Positions 31,249 through 43,202 of a stretch of 64,000 bases of DNA are shown piece by piece; position 1 is the stretch's first letter; the number at the start of each line of letters is the position of its first letter. Source of the DNA: Rhodocollybia butyracea (taxonomy: Eukaryota > Basidiomycota > Agaricomycetes > Agaricales > Omphalotaceae); the NCBI GenBank assembly GCA_015501585.1, contig JADNRY010000317.1, positions 1 through 64,000 of the forward strand, given 5' to 3'. Under the pieces are notes generated by a model. That model ran no database searches, was not told where the DNA came from, and saw only the letters and a program-made list of their open reading frames with translations. The translations under genes were made by a program, and so were the position numbers.

Positions 31249-32216
31249 AGAATCTGGAGCTACACTTAAGATTATTGGATTCTGGGTGGACATTCTGAAG
31301 GGATCCATTTCGCTTTCAGCAGAGTCTATTCAGATTCTAGTCTCAGACATCACACAGTTCCTATCTTCTCCTGAAAGGAAAGCAGCTCTGAGAGATTGGC
31401 AAAGACTTGCTGGCTCTCTTAACTGGTCTTTGAATGTTCTACCTTGGGCAAGGCCTGCTCTCAGTGAGATGTACAGGAAAATGTATTAAAGGTATGATTT
31501 ATACAAAGTGTCCAGACTGGGGATTGAACCCAGGACCTTCTGGTGAAATCCCAAGATGCTCTAACCAACTGAGCTATCTGGCCATGGTTACAACTACCTG
31601 GTATCTCATCAATGTAGTGACAGAGGTGCCCTAGTGTCCTCAACCATTATAAGGCATTACATGGATATCTTTTGATCCAACCCCCTAGGTTGATTATATA
31701 GACAAGGGCATTTACACATAACACATACATCTCACCATTGTAGGGTGTCAGGATTGATTATTAATACCAACAAAATGAGTGGTAAATCACTCCAGTTTCG
31801 CTCCATTCCTATCAATGGTGAAGTTATGAGGGATCTGACTTGGTTTGCTGAACTACTCCAGTCAGCTATTAGCATTAGGTTTGTTGATTCACAGGCATGG
31901 CAGGACTCTGAAGCAGACTTTGTGGGTTGGACTGATGCTAGTAACACTGGCCTTTCCTATGTCTATGCAGGGAATGGCTTCTGTTACAAAGTCTCTTCAG
32001 CTGAAGGCAAGCCCAAAGTTGACATCTTTTTCAGAGAACTATTGTCTATCCTCTGCCTTATCCATCACATTGCTCACAAACCAACTCCACCTCACCATAT
32101 TCTCATTCATACTGATAGCCTCGACTCTGTAGAGGTTCTCAACTCACTCTCAGCAAGAGAATCATCTCACAATTCCATTCTTCTTGCTATTGCTGCTATT
32201 GTGCTCAAAACTGGGA
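31249..32216 (+). pseudogene. Ngaro ORF2 fragment N5 (RT end and RNase H)
   Basis: It matches Ngaro ORF2 from SGATLKIIGFWVDILKGS through the RNase H GWTDASNTGL to AAIVLKTGI, split by mini-LTR T12. Both ends are abrupt: copia sequence lies on the left (31,236-31,248) and an inverted copia RT piece on the right. Confidence 0.88.
31484..31772 (-). mobile_element. tRNA-headed mini-LTR T12 (solo, subfamily a)
   Basis: 289 bp, flanked by AAATG on both sides, in Ngaro ORF2 between MYRKM and SGKSLQF. The empty site is present in N3 (18,980) and N4. The terminal TGTT end has mutated to TATT. Confidence 0.93.
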
Positions 32217-32495
32217 TCTTGTTTAGCCTGCAAACTTTCTCTGGTCCACCTTGCTTGAAACCCTCGGGCTGTCTCATGTAGATAGTTGTGTCAATGTCAG
32301 AATTAATAAACGCATGTGAGATATCAACAGAGCAAAGCTCCATATCATCAATAGCAGCAAGAGCAAGTACAATGTGTAATGAGGACCAGCACAGAGTTGA
32401 AGCATAGGTTTCAAGATAGTCGAATCCAGGTCTTTGGCTGAAGCATTGAGCACACAAGCGTGCTTTGAAGCGTTCAATAGAGCCATCAGCCAAAA
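32217..32495 (-). pseudogene. copia RT fragment
   Basis: A minus-strand piece of copia RT, from ADGSIERFKARLCAQ through FINSDIDTTIYMRQPEGF to CRLNK. It is 5-10 percent different from copia A (for example LCWSSLHIV for LRWSSLRIV). It ends at unrelated sequence near 32,496. Confidence 0.87.
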
Positions 32496-32795
32496 ACATC
32501 TTTCTGAGTCATTTCCCATGATCCCGCTCATGCGCCCCGCCCCCCGCATACCACCTAGAATATTTTCGGCATTTTTCACGATTTTTTCATGATTTTAGGT
32601 GCTTATCTAGCTAGCTCTTATCATTTTTTTTGATTTCCCTATATGGTTGTAATCTAATCCACAAGCCCTGCCGGAATGCCGCCTGAGCCCTAGGGCAGCC
32701 GGCAGCCTCAGTTTTAGCCCTATCACTGACCTTTGTAAAGGCGGGCCCGACAGTTGTCGAGGTCCTTTTAAAAGGGCTTACAGAATCAGCTGCCC
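32496..32795. other. unassigned intergenic stretch
   Basis: No coding signal. A GC-rich patch (GCGCCCCGCCCCCCGCATACC, about 32,530-32,550) is followed by T-rich sequence with a GATTTTTTCATGATTTT tract, then a GC-rich tract with CCCTAGGGCAGCCGG. It could be a terminal part of an unrecognised element. It is not repeated elsewhere in the window. Confidence 0.4.
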
Positions 32796-33367
32796 CCTTT
32801 GACTTGTACAAATGGCTTGTCATGCCACAGGGTATGAAAAACTCTCCTTCAATTCACCAACAGCAGGTGGCTTTGGCTCTTTGCCATCTTATTGGTAAAA
32901 TTTGCCATGTTTATGTTGACGATATAATTATCTGGTTGCAATCCATAGCAGAACACTATGCCAATGTTGAACAAGTCCTTAGAGCATTGTGTGAGGCACG
33001 TCTTTATTGCAACCCCCACAAGTGCAATATCTTCTCATTTGATGTCTGTTTCCTTGATCACTCCATCTTGCAAGATGGCATTTCAGCCAATGATAAAAAG
33101 GTTGATAAAATACTGGACTGGCCTACACCTAAGACAATGAAGGAACTCAAAGCCTTCCTAGGCCTTGTTTGTTATGTTGCCAAGTTCCTACCTTGTCTGG
33201 CTGAACTGACAGCTATCCTGACCAAACTGATGCTCAAGGACATCGACAAGGACAATCTCCCATGGGAAGATTGTCACAAGGAAGCTTTCACTCAAAAAAG
33301 TCTAAATAGTCAACTCCCTGAGATTTGTACTGCACTCATGGCATTAGATATCACACTACCACTATAA
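32796..33367 (+). pseudogene. Ty3/gypsy RT fragment
   Basis: It reads LYKWLVMPQGMKNSPSIHQQQV, then HVYVDDIIIW (the RT catalytic YVDD), then CNPHKCNIFS and FLGLVCYVAKFLP, which leads into RNase H. It belongs to a different gypsy lineage from the element to its right. It lacks upstream and downstream domains and is a remnant. Confidence 0.85.
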
Positions 33368-33462
33368 ATTGTACTTGGCATAAAATTAATTGGCACTTTA
33401 TTTTCTCAATCCTAACTTTGTTTTTTATCACAAACACATTGGCTAATTACCATTAAGCAGAA

Positions 33463-34906
33463 ATGTCATCTTTCACACCTTACCAACCTAACATCTCGAT
33501 GGTTGATGTAGAGAACTGGGCTGAAAGTGTAGCTCAAAATGTGGATATGACTACTACTGGCTTTGGTTCTGAAGCCCAACGTAATGAGGTTGGACGGTTA
33601 TTCCAAAATGCCCACTTGACAACTAGTAGCACTGTTAAAAATTATGTTGACCAACATATTGATGAGCTTTCTGATTGGATGAATGAAGCTTTTAGTATGG
33701 CTGCTCATACCCAGGATGCTCTCAAGGAGGAAATTAAAAACCTCAGGCAACTAGTTGACACACAGGCCCAACTTCTTCAGGCCTATAAAACCCAGTTGGA
33801 TAGAATCCCTGCTGGAACTGGTGCTGGCTCCATCACTAGACTTAAAGTCCCTGAACCACCAACATTCTCTGGGACAGATAACAAAATGTCACTGGAGGAT
33901 TGGTTAAATCAAGTCACTCTGTATTGTTCATCATCTGGTATTGACTCGCTTATGTTCACCTGCCACAACATACATGAAGCGCTACTTTGATGACAACCGT
34001 CTTGGAAAAGACTTGGGACTTTGGGATAAATTTGTAGAGGAGTTAACCACTATTTATGGCCGCCGTGATGACAAAGAAGGAGCAAAGGATGAGCTCACTC
34101 AGCTTTGGACCAATAAAACTTTGGCCAATAAGGACTTCATTGAATATGCTGAACAATACCGCACTTTGGCACGCCTGGTTGAATACCAGGACAATATCCA
34201 TATTGACAAGCTGCAGAATGTCATCTCACAAGAATTGCGTAATGCACTTGTGCTACTTGAAGTTGTAGGAAAATCACCTACCAAATGGGAGGAGTACTTA
34301 GAGCTTCTCCTGTTGGCCTACAAAAGCTTACATCCTGAGAAAACTAAAGGCTCTATTTTTGGCACTGGAAACAGTAAAGGCAATGGCAATGGCAACAATG
34401 ATCCACAACCTATGGAGATTGATATGGCAAAAAGAGGGAAGGGTAAAACACCAGAACAAATAAATTCCCAGGAGACAAAAGGCAAACTTTGCCAAATATG
34501 CTCTGCAAAGGGTTTGAAATTCAAAGCAAAAAGTCATTATACCAATGACTGCTATGACAAACCTGGGAATGAGAATAAACACCCTGCTCCTAAACCCTCT
34601 AATTCAACTCCATCAACCAGTGGACAGGGACATAAAGGAAAGCAGCCTGTGCATGGAGATAAAAAATCATTCAAAGCACGGCTATTGGAATTATTTGATG
34701 AACTTGACAGTGATGAGTCAGCAACCCCAACTGAAACTCTCAATGTCAATTATGCAAGCATCACCAAAATTGTCAAACCCATGCCTTCTGAAAAGAAAGC
34801 AACTGCACAAGTCAACGATGTGCAGGAGGGAACTTCAAAACTGAAAAATCAGCCCAAGTGGGTCAGAAGTCGACAATACAAAGTGGATTTTCCACAAGGA
34901 CTGTAG
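33463..34906 (+). pseudogene. gypsy G1 gag, frameshifted
   Basis: It starts at MSSFTPYQPNISMVD. A coiled N-terminal region leads into the retrotransposon gag domain (LPEPPTFSGTDNKMSLEDWLNQ-like start at ~33,850, PATTYMKRYFDDN, LWDKFVEELTTIYG, FIEYAEQYRTLARL). A frameshift with loss of some bases near 33,955 divides it into 33463-33990 and 33941-34906. The C-terminal part has a knuckle-like CQICSAKG...HYTNDC at ~34,490 and a basic tail. Confidence 0.88.
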
Positions 34907-35370
34907 AGGAGAATGTCTGTGATCTACAGTCTGGAAATTATATACCTAATATCAGCCTTAATAATAATGAAGTAGTTCTGGAATCTTGTGTAAATAGTAT
35001 AGCTCGTAACAAGAAAATGTCATTTAGACTTCCAGTAACACTTTGGGTATATGGTACAAAAGCGCAGGCCAAGGCTCTTGTTGACTCTGGGGCCACAACA
35101 AACTTCATTGACAAAGCATTTGTTGAAAGAAATCACCTGGTAACTGATAAATTGGCAAAACCGTATCCAGTATTGAATGCGGATGGAACACCTAATGTAG
35201 CAGGAGAAGTGAGTGAATATGTCAGTGCCTACCTTGAGATTGGCACACATAAAACCCGTCAAATCCTGTTTGTCACACAACTTGGTGATAAGGATATGAT
35301 GATTGGTTACTCCTACCTGTATAAACATAATCCAGAAATTAACCCTGCGAATCTTCACTGGACACATTAG
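34858..35370 (+). pseudogene. gypsy G1 protease
   Basis: A retropepsin-like segment with the active site ALVDSGATTNFID at about residue 75, then the second half ending MIGYSYLYKHNPEINPANLHW. A TAG at 35,368 ends the frame just before the RT frame, where intact chromoviruses continue. Probably a nonsense or frame change. Confidence 0.85.
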
Positions 35371-35444
35371 GAGAGGAGGATCCAGATAATCCTTATTTAA
35401 ATTGGATTGACCTCAACAGTCCAACTGAACACACACAAGCTGCT

Positions 35445-37410
35445 GTGATTGCATCCATGTTTGATGAAAAGGACATGGATGAGGAACTCAGTGAGGAGGA
35501 TGAGGACACCACTAAGTGGAAGTCCCTTGTGCCACCATGGTTACATGAATATGGCAACATCTTTTCTAAACAAAAATCAGAGCAAATGCCGGAACGTAAA
35601 CCGTATGATCATCCTATTGATTTTGTGGAGGGTTCTGCCCTTCCCAAACCGGCAAAAGTCTACCCGCTATCTCCAAAAGAAAGGAACTCATTGGATGAAT
35701 GGATTGATGAAGAACTCCAGAAGGGCTATATCAGACCTTCTCAAAGCCCAGTTGCAGCACCTTTCTTCTTTGTCAAAAAACATGATGGATCACTTCGCCC
35801 ATGTATGGACTACCGTGCACTGAATGATGTAACAGTAAAAAATCGCTATCCAATTCCCCAGATCTCTGATCTGGTTGATGCACTAAGCCAGGCATCAATC
35901 TTCACAAAAATTGATTTAAGATGGGGATACAATAATGTCCACATTTGTGAAGGGGATGAATGGAAGACAGCATTCATTACTAAAAGGGTCTTTTTGAGGC
36001 AACTGTCATGTATTTTGGGTTCTCTAATGCACCTGCCACATTCCAGTCTATGATGAATGACTTATTAGGTGATCTCATCAGGAAAGGGCAAGTTATGGTG
36101 TATTTGGATGATATCCTTGGAAATGACAAGAAGGAACACAGGGAAATTGTCAAAGAAGTGCTGAAAAGGCTTCAAGACAATGACTTGTATGCAAAAGCTG
36201 AAAAATGTTTCTTTGAACAAGATAGTATAGAGTACCTTGGCATGATCATCTCTCAAGGTTATGTTGCAATGGACTCAAAGAAGCTGTCTGGAGTTCTAGA
36301 GTGGCCTGTACCTGAAAAGGTCAAGCATGTTCAAGCTTTCTTAGGTTTTGCAAATTTTTATTGCAGATTTATCAAAGATTTTGCTAAACTTGCTCAACCA
36401 CTCACCAATCTCACCAAGAAGGATCAACCTTGGATCTGTTGAGTGTATATAGTGATAGAACACTTACTGCTTACATAAGCGATGTCCCACGCTCATATTC
36501 CGTCTCTAAACTATGTACTTTTATAGTAATCTTTTGTTACCATGTTGATATCTGCCCTAGTTTACTTTTTGGCTTTCATTTGTTAGTTTGCAAGATATTT
36601 TCTCAGTTTGAGTGGTGACTGTTGAAAATATCTATGTGCGCACAATTGTGGACACCCATTTTCACGCCTCATGCGTTTCAGTACAAATAGAACCAAACAA
36701 ATACCTATTCCTTACATAGTTAGAAAGAGTCCAAATCAATATTCACATATCTTTGATTCAGTTCATTGTTTGCTGTCTATTGGAGTACTGAGGAACTATA
36801 AGGCTATTAGTACAACACTATAGTCGTTATACTGAGCATAACAACGCTGTACTAAGACGGGTATCACACTGCTTGGGTTAGCTGAAGGGCGCTCCAGTGT
36901 GTTTAACTTCAACAAGTGCAGTTTCCTCCAACAGGATCTGGGAAGAGGAACAGCAACAGACATTTGAAGCACTGAAACAAGCTTTTACCTCTGCCCCAAT
37001 CTTAAGGATCCCGGATGACTCTAACCCATTCCGACTATCAACTGATGCAAGTGACTTTGCAGTTGGAGCAGTTTTGTCTCAACTGGACCCAGATGAAAAT
37101 CTCTGGCATCCAGTAGCCTTCTATTCCAAGTCACTCAGTGTCCATGAAAGGAACTATGAGATATATGACAAGGAGCTCCTAGCAATTATTAGAGCACTAG
37201 AAGAGTATAGACATTATTTGGAAGGGCATCCAGAGAAATTTGAAATATAGTCAGATCATCAGAATTTGACTTACTTTAAATCAGCTCAAAAGTTAACTCG
37301 GAGACAAGCACGATGGGCTCTGTACCTCACAAGGTTCAATTACTCCCTACACCACAAACCAGGGAAATCAATGCAAGCCGAAGACCCTCTGTCCAGGAGG
37401 CCAGATCATG
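35445..37410 (+). pseudogene. gypsy G1 RT and RNase H, broken
   Basis: RT starts before HPIDFVEGSALPKPAKVYPLS and has DGSLRPCMDYRALNDVT and FTKIDLRWGYNNV. A lost G near 35,988 shifts the frame, and the fingers/palm continue at 36008 with FGFSNAPATFQSMMND and VYLDDILG. A copia LTR (36437-36933, duplication GGATC) splits it at QPWI/WEEEQ. RNase H has LSTDASDFAVGAVLSQ and YEIYDKELLAIIRA. A TGG-to-TAG change at 37,248 (expected IWSDHQNL) ends the frame, and the RNase H tail ([27 protein letters not shown]) follows. Confidence 0.9.
36437..36933 (+). mobile_element. solo copia LTR in gypsy G1
   Basis: 497 bp, TGTTGAG...TCCAACA, flanked by GGATC on both sides. It shows the copia family is younger than G1. 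Confidence 0.94.
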
Positions 37411-38987
37411 AGAAGGGATAGACCTTGATAACAATGACCAAATTTTGCTCAAATCTGAATTTTTTGCCATTCAGGCTATCAAGGCATCTCATGCATCGCC
37501 TGTCAATGATGATCAAATCCTAAGAGAGGTCAAGGAAGCACTACTTTCTGATGAAGTGACAAAGGATTACAAGTCACTGCTCAAGTCAGGACCACGAGAG
37601 TTTAAGAAAGCTCTAGAAGAATGGAACTATGAAAATGGTCTATTACTTACTTTACCGTGGAAAAGTTTACATACCAAAGAGCACAAATGATCACTTGTGA
37701 TGACGAATTGTTGAAATCCACCATGATATAACCTCTGCAGGACATACTGGCAGATGGAAAACATATGAACTCATCTCTAGAAATTACTGGTGGCCAGGGA
37801 TGTCAATCTTTGTAAAGTATTATGTCACAGGTTGTGACACATGTCAGCGGATGAAAAACCACCCACAAAAGCCTTTTGGGACCTTACAACCAAACATGGT
37901 GCCTAATGGACCATGGGAGATCATTACCATTGATCTGATCACTCAGATACCAGAATCTAATGGGTACAATGCAATATGTGTAGTAGTGGACCGCCTATTA
38001 AAAAGGGCACACTTCTATCCCATTACAGTGAAATTTTCGGTCAAAGATCTGGCACAACTACTCTATGACAGGATCTATCCATTGCATGGACTACCATTAC
38101 AGATCATCTCTGACCGAGGACCACAGTTTGCAGGGGAGATTTTTCAAGAATGGTGCGAACTACTTGGAATTCAATCCACAATGTCTACTGCATACCACCC
38201 ACAGACAGATGGTCAAACTGAACGTGTTAATCAGATTCTGGAACAGTACCTTAGGTGCTATGTTGATTATAATCTCAGTGATTGGGCAAAACTGTTAAGT
38301 ACAGCAGAATTTGCCTACAACAACTTAGCACATGAGGGCACAAAGGAGAGTCCATTCTTCTTGGAATATGGACATCATCTCCGTGCAGGTCCAACATTAT
38401 TAAAGGAGGGTCTTCCAATTGACCTAAATGACATGATTCAAAGAAGATTTGAAGCCCAAGAGCAGGCAAAAGCAGCTCTAAAGTTAGCAGCTGAGCGGAT
38501 GAAATGGTACTATGACCTGGGTGTACAGAACATTCCATTCAAAGTTGGAGACCTTGTATTACTAAATCTCAAGGACTACCAAACTACAGAACAAGCACTC
38601 CGGCCTCGATATGAAGGACCATTCAAAATTATTGAAAAGTTGTCTGAAGTAACATTCAAACTGGAGTTGCCAGAAAAGTACCGTGCAATACACCCTGTAT
38701 TTCATGCCAGCAAACTAGCCACCTATAATGAACCAACTATTGTTGGGCAAAAAAGTCCCACACCTTAACCAGTTACAATTGGTGGACAAGAGGAGTGGGT
38801 TGTGGAAGAAATTCTCCAACACAGAGTTTGTGGAAAAACCACCCAATACCTTGTACGATGGAAAGGATTCACTCGTGATCACAATACCTGGGAACCTGAA
38901 GGAAATTTAAGGAATGCTCAGGAGATGATAAGAAAGTACAAAGCAAAAGGCCTCAAAGCTGTGAGGATGATGGAATTTGATGATTAA
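37411..38987 (+). pseudogene. gypsy G1 integrase and chromodomain, broken
   Basis: The N-terminal zinc region (IHHDITSAGHTGR ... CDTCQRMK) is spread over frameshifts and two adjacent stops at 37,698. The catalytic core is open at 37800-38768: TIDLITQIP (Asp), IISDRGPQF (Asp) and TERVNQILEQ (Glu), then the GPY/F-like PRYEGPFKIIEKL and HPVFHASKL. A stop at 38,768 separates the chromodomain at 38,802-38,987 (VEEILQHRVCGKTTQYLVRWKG..., TWEPEGNL), which would guide integration toward heterochromatin. Confidence 0.9.
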
Positions 38988-39029
38988 ACTCTGATTTCTC
39001 AACGGAGCTCAAATCTAAAGGGGGGGTGA

Positions 39030-39469
39030 TGTCACAGATTTCTATTCATTTGCTTTATCTTATATTTTATCTTATCTATCAATATCTTATCTGTGCCATG
39101 GGCTTATCATTACATTAGATCTATATCTTATTTATTACTTAAAGTAGATAGATACCAGATGTATTACTGTCTAACCTTGACAGACAGTGTCACCTTTGAC
39201 AGATGGTGACACCTTTTGACAGATAGTTTCACCTTGACAGTAGAACCTTCTAAAACTACCCAGAGTAGGTAGAACCTTCTGGAACTATCCAGAGTAAAGT
39301 ACTCTGGGTCCTATTTAGTTACACATGTATATAAGTAGTGGGGTCTGCTCCTACAGTCCCCAGACTCAAGAACATCTTATTGTCTTCATACAAGCATCTC
39401 TCTCTCACACTTAGCTTCTTACTTCCCCTATCAACACATTAAGCAGGTGAGCTTAGATTTGTGATAACA
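39030..39469 (+). repeat. 3' LTR of gypsy G1
   Basis: TGTCACAGATTTC...TGTGATAACA, about 440 bp, directly after the purine run AAAGGGGGGGTGA. A TATA-like TGTATATAAGTAG lies at about 39,325. The 3' limit is set by the TG/CA end and the change to gypsy G2 sequence at 39,470. Confidence 0.75.
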
Positions 39470-39535
39470 GGTAGGTCAGGATTGAAATGCCCTAGTACTG
39501 GGGCAGTGGTGAATGCCGTTTTCAGTAGTTCAAAT

Positions 39536-40170
39536 CACTGCCAAGATATCAGTATTTCTCTGCCATAAAAGGCTAGGAAATATATTACATTTTTCAGTTC
39601 ATTTTGCAGCAATTTTGACCCCTGTAAAATATCATATTTTGCCTCCATGAAAGGTGTGGGAAAATACAACCTTTTTTGGCATTTATTATGCTAGAAAAAT
39701 TACATATTTTACCAAATCTATTTTTCTTAAAATATTTGTAATTTTTCCATAATTTTTACCTTTGTAAAAGCTTTGTTATGACCTTTGTAATATATTGGCT
39801 TTTTCAAAAGATTTTACTTAGGAAAAATATGCTGCGAAAAGAAACAGGCAATGAATGGGTCAAAGGAGTCCTTTGTCCAGCCCGGCTGTAAAATAAACCC
39901 TTTTTCACAAGCAAAATACAATATTTTGCCACTGTTATAAAACCACTTTTTCAGTGGCAAAAAATGTAGAAAAATAATAAATATTTCCGGAAAAATACCT
40001 AGTGTAAAATATTTTATATTCTACAAGTGAAAAAGGATCTATTTTCTCACACCTTTTTCTTCTGAAACAAATGATATCTTGCAGGGGAGAAAAACACTGA
40101 AAAATCAATGGAAAAATATTATATATTTCCTTGCCTTTTACTGAGGCAAAATATTAATATCTTGGCAGTG
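39536..40170. mobile_element. non-autonomous DNA transposon with CACTG ends
   Basis: 635 bp with imperfect terminal inverted repeats starting CACTGCCAAGATAT and a 3 bp duplication AAT (39533-39535, 40171-40173). Removing it restores the gypsy codons DAFELLK exactly. CACTG termini with 3 bp duplications are the hallmark of CACTA (CMC/EnSpm) elements. The interior is AT-rich, has no coding capacity, and has a GC-rich core (about 39,840-39,890) related to the core of the foldback at 48,900. Confidence 0.82.
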
Positions 40171-40486
40171 AATGCATCCTGACAAGCAGAATCCCAGACC
40201 CATGCTACGTCCTTCTGGGTTAGTCTAGTGAGGACTTTGGTAATACCCAAATAGTTATCTATGAATCTCCTGTAGAAATTGGCGAAACCAAGGAAGGACT
40301 GGAGTTCTTTGACATTCTGAGGCGCAGGCCAGTTGAGAATAATGAATACCTTTGAAGGATCCATGGAAATCCCTTTTGGTGATATGATCATGCCTAGATA
40401 TTCAACAGTGTCAGTATGGAAAAGGCATTTTTTGGGCTTAACATAAAAATTATTGTAATACTGTTCATACATGTTCCTCATGTTTG

Positions 40487-41318
40487 CTCTCTGTTACATT
40501 CATGCCTTTCCATCATTATTCTGAGATGTTCTGACTCATTCTGAGACTTTCCAAGACTCCCTTACCCTCTCTCACGGTCTCTCACAGCTCCAATAGCTCC
40601 CACACCCTCTGGCGGCTCCGAAACTCCATTCTCTATTTTATCCCTTCCAGTATATCTTTGGACTTCACAAATTCACTCCTACTTTGGTACTCACATTTCC
40701 GATGCCTTTATCGGCCATAGCTTTGGCCCAATATCTTGGCTGACTCTTTTTGTACTCATTACGTTCCCATGGCGGTCTGCAGTGTGCCAGAGTTCATCTC
40801 TTTTGTCTTTTCTACTCTATTGCTTATTATTTTATCATTTGTATTGATTCCACCTTGTTCTGGCCTTGGCACTACCTTGGTCCAGCTTTATTGTCTTTAT
40901 TTAACAATTAGGTCATTTGTATATAGGCTAGGTACTTTGTACTATCATTCCTCAGCCAAAAATCATGAGTTACATGAGTTATTCAAGTTACCCTACTTTT
41001 CTGAGCTTTTCCTTAAATCTTTCTTTGTTCTTTATTCTCGCTGTTCTGTCCAATACCGGCTGACTCAGCTTGGTCCCTATCTCGGACATACCTCAGATCA
41101 TTCTCATGCCTATACCTCAGTCTGATCTTGGTGATTTCTTGCACTTTACTTCCTTTCCTTCTGGGACAACCTTGGTGGTGTGTTGGGGGTGTTGCTAATA
41201 GCTTCACCAAAGTCCCACCTTTTCCTCAGCCTTGTAGTCTACTCCGGATATTCTTCCCACAATTCTGATCTTACCTTTTGGCCCTACATTGGCTCTGCTT
41301 CCATTCCAGCCTAGGTTG
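40487..41318. mobile_element. insertion in gypsy G2, probably an LTR
   Basis: About 830 bp that interrupt the RT frame between DKVM and RANMRNMY. It starts TGTTACATTCATGCC, is pyrimidine-rich, and has TATA-like TTTGTATATAGG at 40,916. No coding. The exact ends and target duplication could not be fixed, so solo LTR is the likeliest but not the only reading. Confidence 0.5.
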
Positions 41319-41720
41319 CATGACCTTGTCACTCTTGTTGTTGGAAAAGTTGAGTATATTGTCCAAATAGACCACTACGCAAACATCGACAAGATTGTGG
41401 AAGATGTTGTTCATGAAGAACTGAAAGGCTGCAGGAGCATTTGTCAATCCAAAAGGCATAACCAAATACTCAAAAGCTCCATATCGCATTCTAAAGGCAG
41501 TTTTCCATTTGTGTCCATCGGCAATGTGTACGTTGTTGTATCCTACTAATAGGTCAAGTTTAGTGAAGACCTTGGCTTGACTGAGTTGATCTACAAGTGT
41601 TCTGACAAGTGGAAGAGGGTACCAATTTTTTATGGTGAGGCGATTGAGCGCTCAGTAATCTACGCAAAGTCAAAGAGATATGTCCTTCTTTTTTGCGAAT
41701 AGTACTGGGTGTAAGGTATC

Positions 41721-42389
41721 AAACCAATTCATGCCAAAAGTAATGAAGGGGACACTCCTAAATCCACATATATTACATTGTATACTTGTTAATTGTTAAG
41801 TTACTACGTCCTCGAGTGTTGCCTAACCTTCTGAATGACTTGGAATGACTTGACAAACCAGATCAGCGGAACATGCGGATATGGCCTGCCTGACCATGTG
41901 ACTATTTAAATGACTTACATTGAGTCATTATCTCACTTAGGAAGGCTTACCTGTACAAACCATGGTTTGCCTTGAGGATGAAGGATAACACATGTACTAT
42001 ATATATTTAATTACTTAATGATCTCCCATGTAAAAGACTATAAAGGAGAGGATTATTGATACACCCTTTTTCTTTAGTCTCTATATTTTGTAACCCGTTA
42101 CCTACAAGAATTACACTTGTTATCTCGATTCTTTGTGTGAACAACACCTGAGGAATTATCAACTGAGTAAATACAGCAAGACTCACTTTAATATCAAGGA
42201 TATTGAAGGTATGTATTCCCGATGCTTATTGTCACAATACCCATATAGTGCACACCAACTCTATACAAAGATACCCCCAAAACACCGTAACGCTTAGGTT
42301 CTTGTAAGCATTATCTACTGAGCAGCCCCCGAATCTGTTAGATCGGAAGTATTAGTTAAATACAACTGGTTAACAAGCCTCTTTGTTTG
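41721..42389. other. unassigned, LTR-like sequence
   Basis: No coding signal. A TATATATATTTAATTA tract at about 41,998 is followed by CTATAAAGGAGAGG and pyrimidine-rich sequence, much like an LTR promoter and R-U5 region. No matching second copy exists in the window, so the limits are unknown. Confidence 0.4.
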
Positions 42390-42802
42390 AGACTTGACAC
42401 TGGGGCTCCTGTTGGCAAACTAGAAGATTGAATGAATCCCTTCCCTAGCATCCACAATGTCTTCCATGTCAACCAATTAAAACCCCACCACTCCAATCCA
42501 TTCCAATGAATCCCGTCACCTCCGCCCCTGATATTCATACAAGGTGACTTGGAACACAAAGTAGAAATCATTGCAGACTCCAGACCCATAGCCGAATGGC
42601 CTCAGGAGATTGAATACCTCATCAAATGGACAGGATATGATGCCGCATTCAACTCATGGGTATCCTGGGAGGGCATGGTAGGATCGCTGGATATGTTAAA
42701 ACAATGGCACCAAGAACACCCCAGGAAATGCCAGCCCACTCCTGCTCAGGTCCGACGACTGGAAAGCCTTGCACAGGATGTAAAAAGGGGGGGTGAAGAC
42801 TA
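42390..42802 (+). pseudogene. Ty3/gypsy G3 integrase tail and chromodomain
   Basis: It starts GAPVGKLED, then HNVFHVNQLKPHH (integrase C-terminus). From 42,549 it is open through the chromodomain-like VEIIADSRPIAEWPQEIEYLIKWTGYD (in two pieces around the Trp-rich YLIKWTG core) and ends VKRGGED at 42802. The last codons form a purine run. Stops before 42,549 make it a remnant. Confidence 0.8.
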
Positions 42803-43079
42803 ATTTAAGTCCCTATCTCACACTCCACACTTAGGCGGACACAACTCTGACCAACATTCCTTTTCACCATTTTCCCAAATCAACTATTCACATGAGCAGA
42901 TTCAACTCCACCTTACAGCAACTAAACATTCTCATCTAAACCTTTCTTTCAAAATACAGATACAACTCCACAATGTACCATAACGAACCCAACTCTTCAT
43001 CACACTTTTACTTTGCCTTTGATCACTTCATTTTCATAAAATGAACTAACAACAATCTCACTTTTATATACAGAAAATC

Positions 43080-43165
43080 TACATATGACATAACACAAAA
43101 AATACAACAAACAAAAAAATACAAACAACAAGAAAAAAAAAAAAAAACAACAACAATTAGTATAT
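43080..43165. repeat. A-rich low-complexity tract
   Basis: Mostly A with scattered C, including a run of 15 or more A at about 43,132-43,147. Simple sequence. Confidence 0.8.
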
Positions 43166-43202
43166 ACAGTAACAAATTCCTTCCTCTATTACTTTACGAC
43201 AA

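Larger units (their letters stand above)
33463..39469 (+). mobile_element. Ty3/gypsy chromovirus G1, decayed
   Basis: Gag, protease, RT, RNase H, integrase and chromodomain in the Ty3/gypsy order, followed by a purine tract (39018-39026) and a ~440 bp 3' LTR. No 5' LTR is recognisable before 33,463. It carries at least five disabling changes and a nested solo copia LTR (36437-36933). Integrase after RT plus a C-terminal chromodomain places it among the chromoviruses. Confidence 0.9.
39470..41720 (-). pseudogene. Ty3/gypsy G2 RT remnant with two insertions
   Basis: The minus strand, from right to left, reads the RT fingers ([24 protein letters not shown], ~41,590), [30 protein letters not shown] (a YLDN in place of YLDD, which would kill catalysis), a ~830 bp insertion, then [16 protein letters not shown] and [12 protein letters not shown], the CACTG element, and finally FELLKTAFTTAPVLGHF at 39,470-39,535. 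Stops are scattered through it. It is an old remnant, unrelated in detail to G1. Confidence 0.82.

Noticed and set aside
739..31772. T1-T12 as tRNA-derived SINEs
   Set aside because: The box A/box B module fits a SINE, but the TG...CA ends, constant 5 bp duplications, lack of a 3' tail, and the two-LTR copy T11 with primer site fit an LTR element instead.
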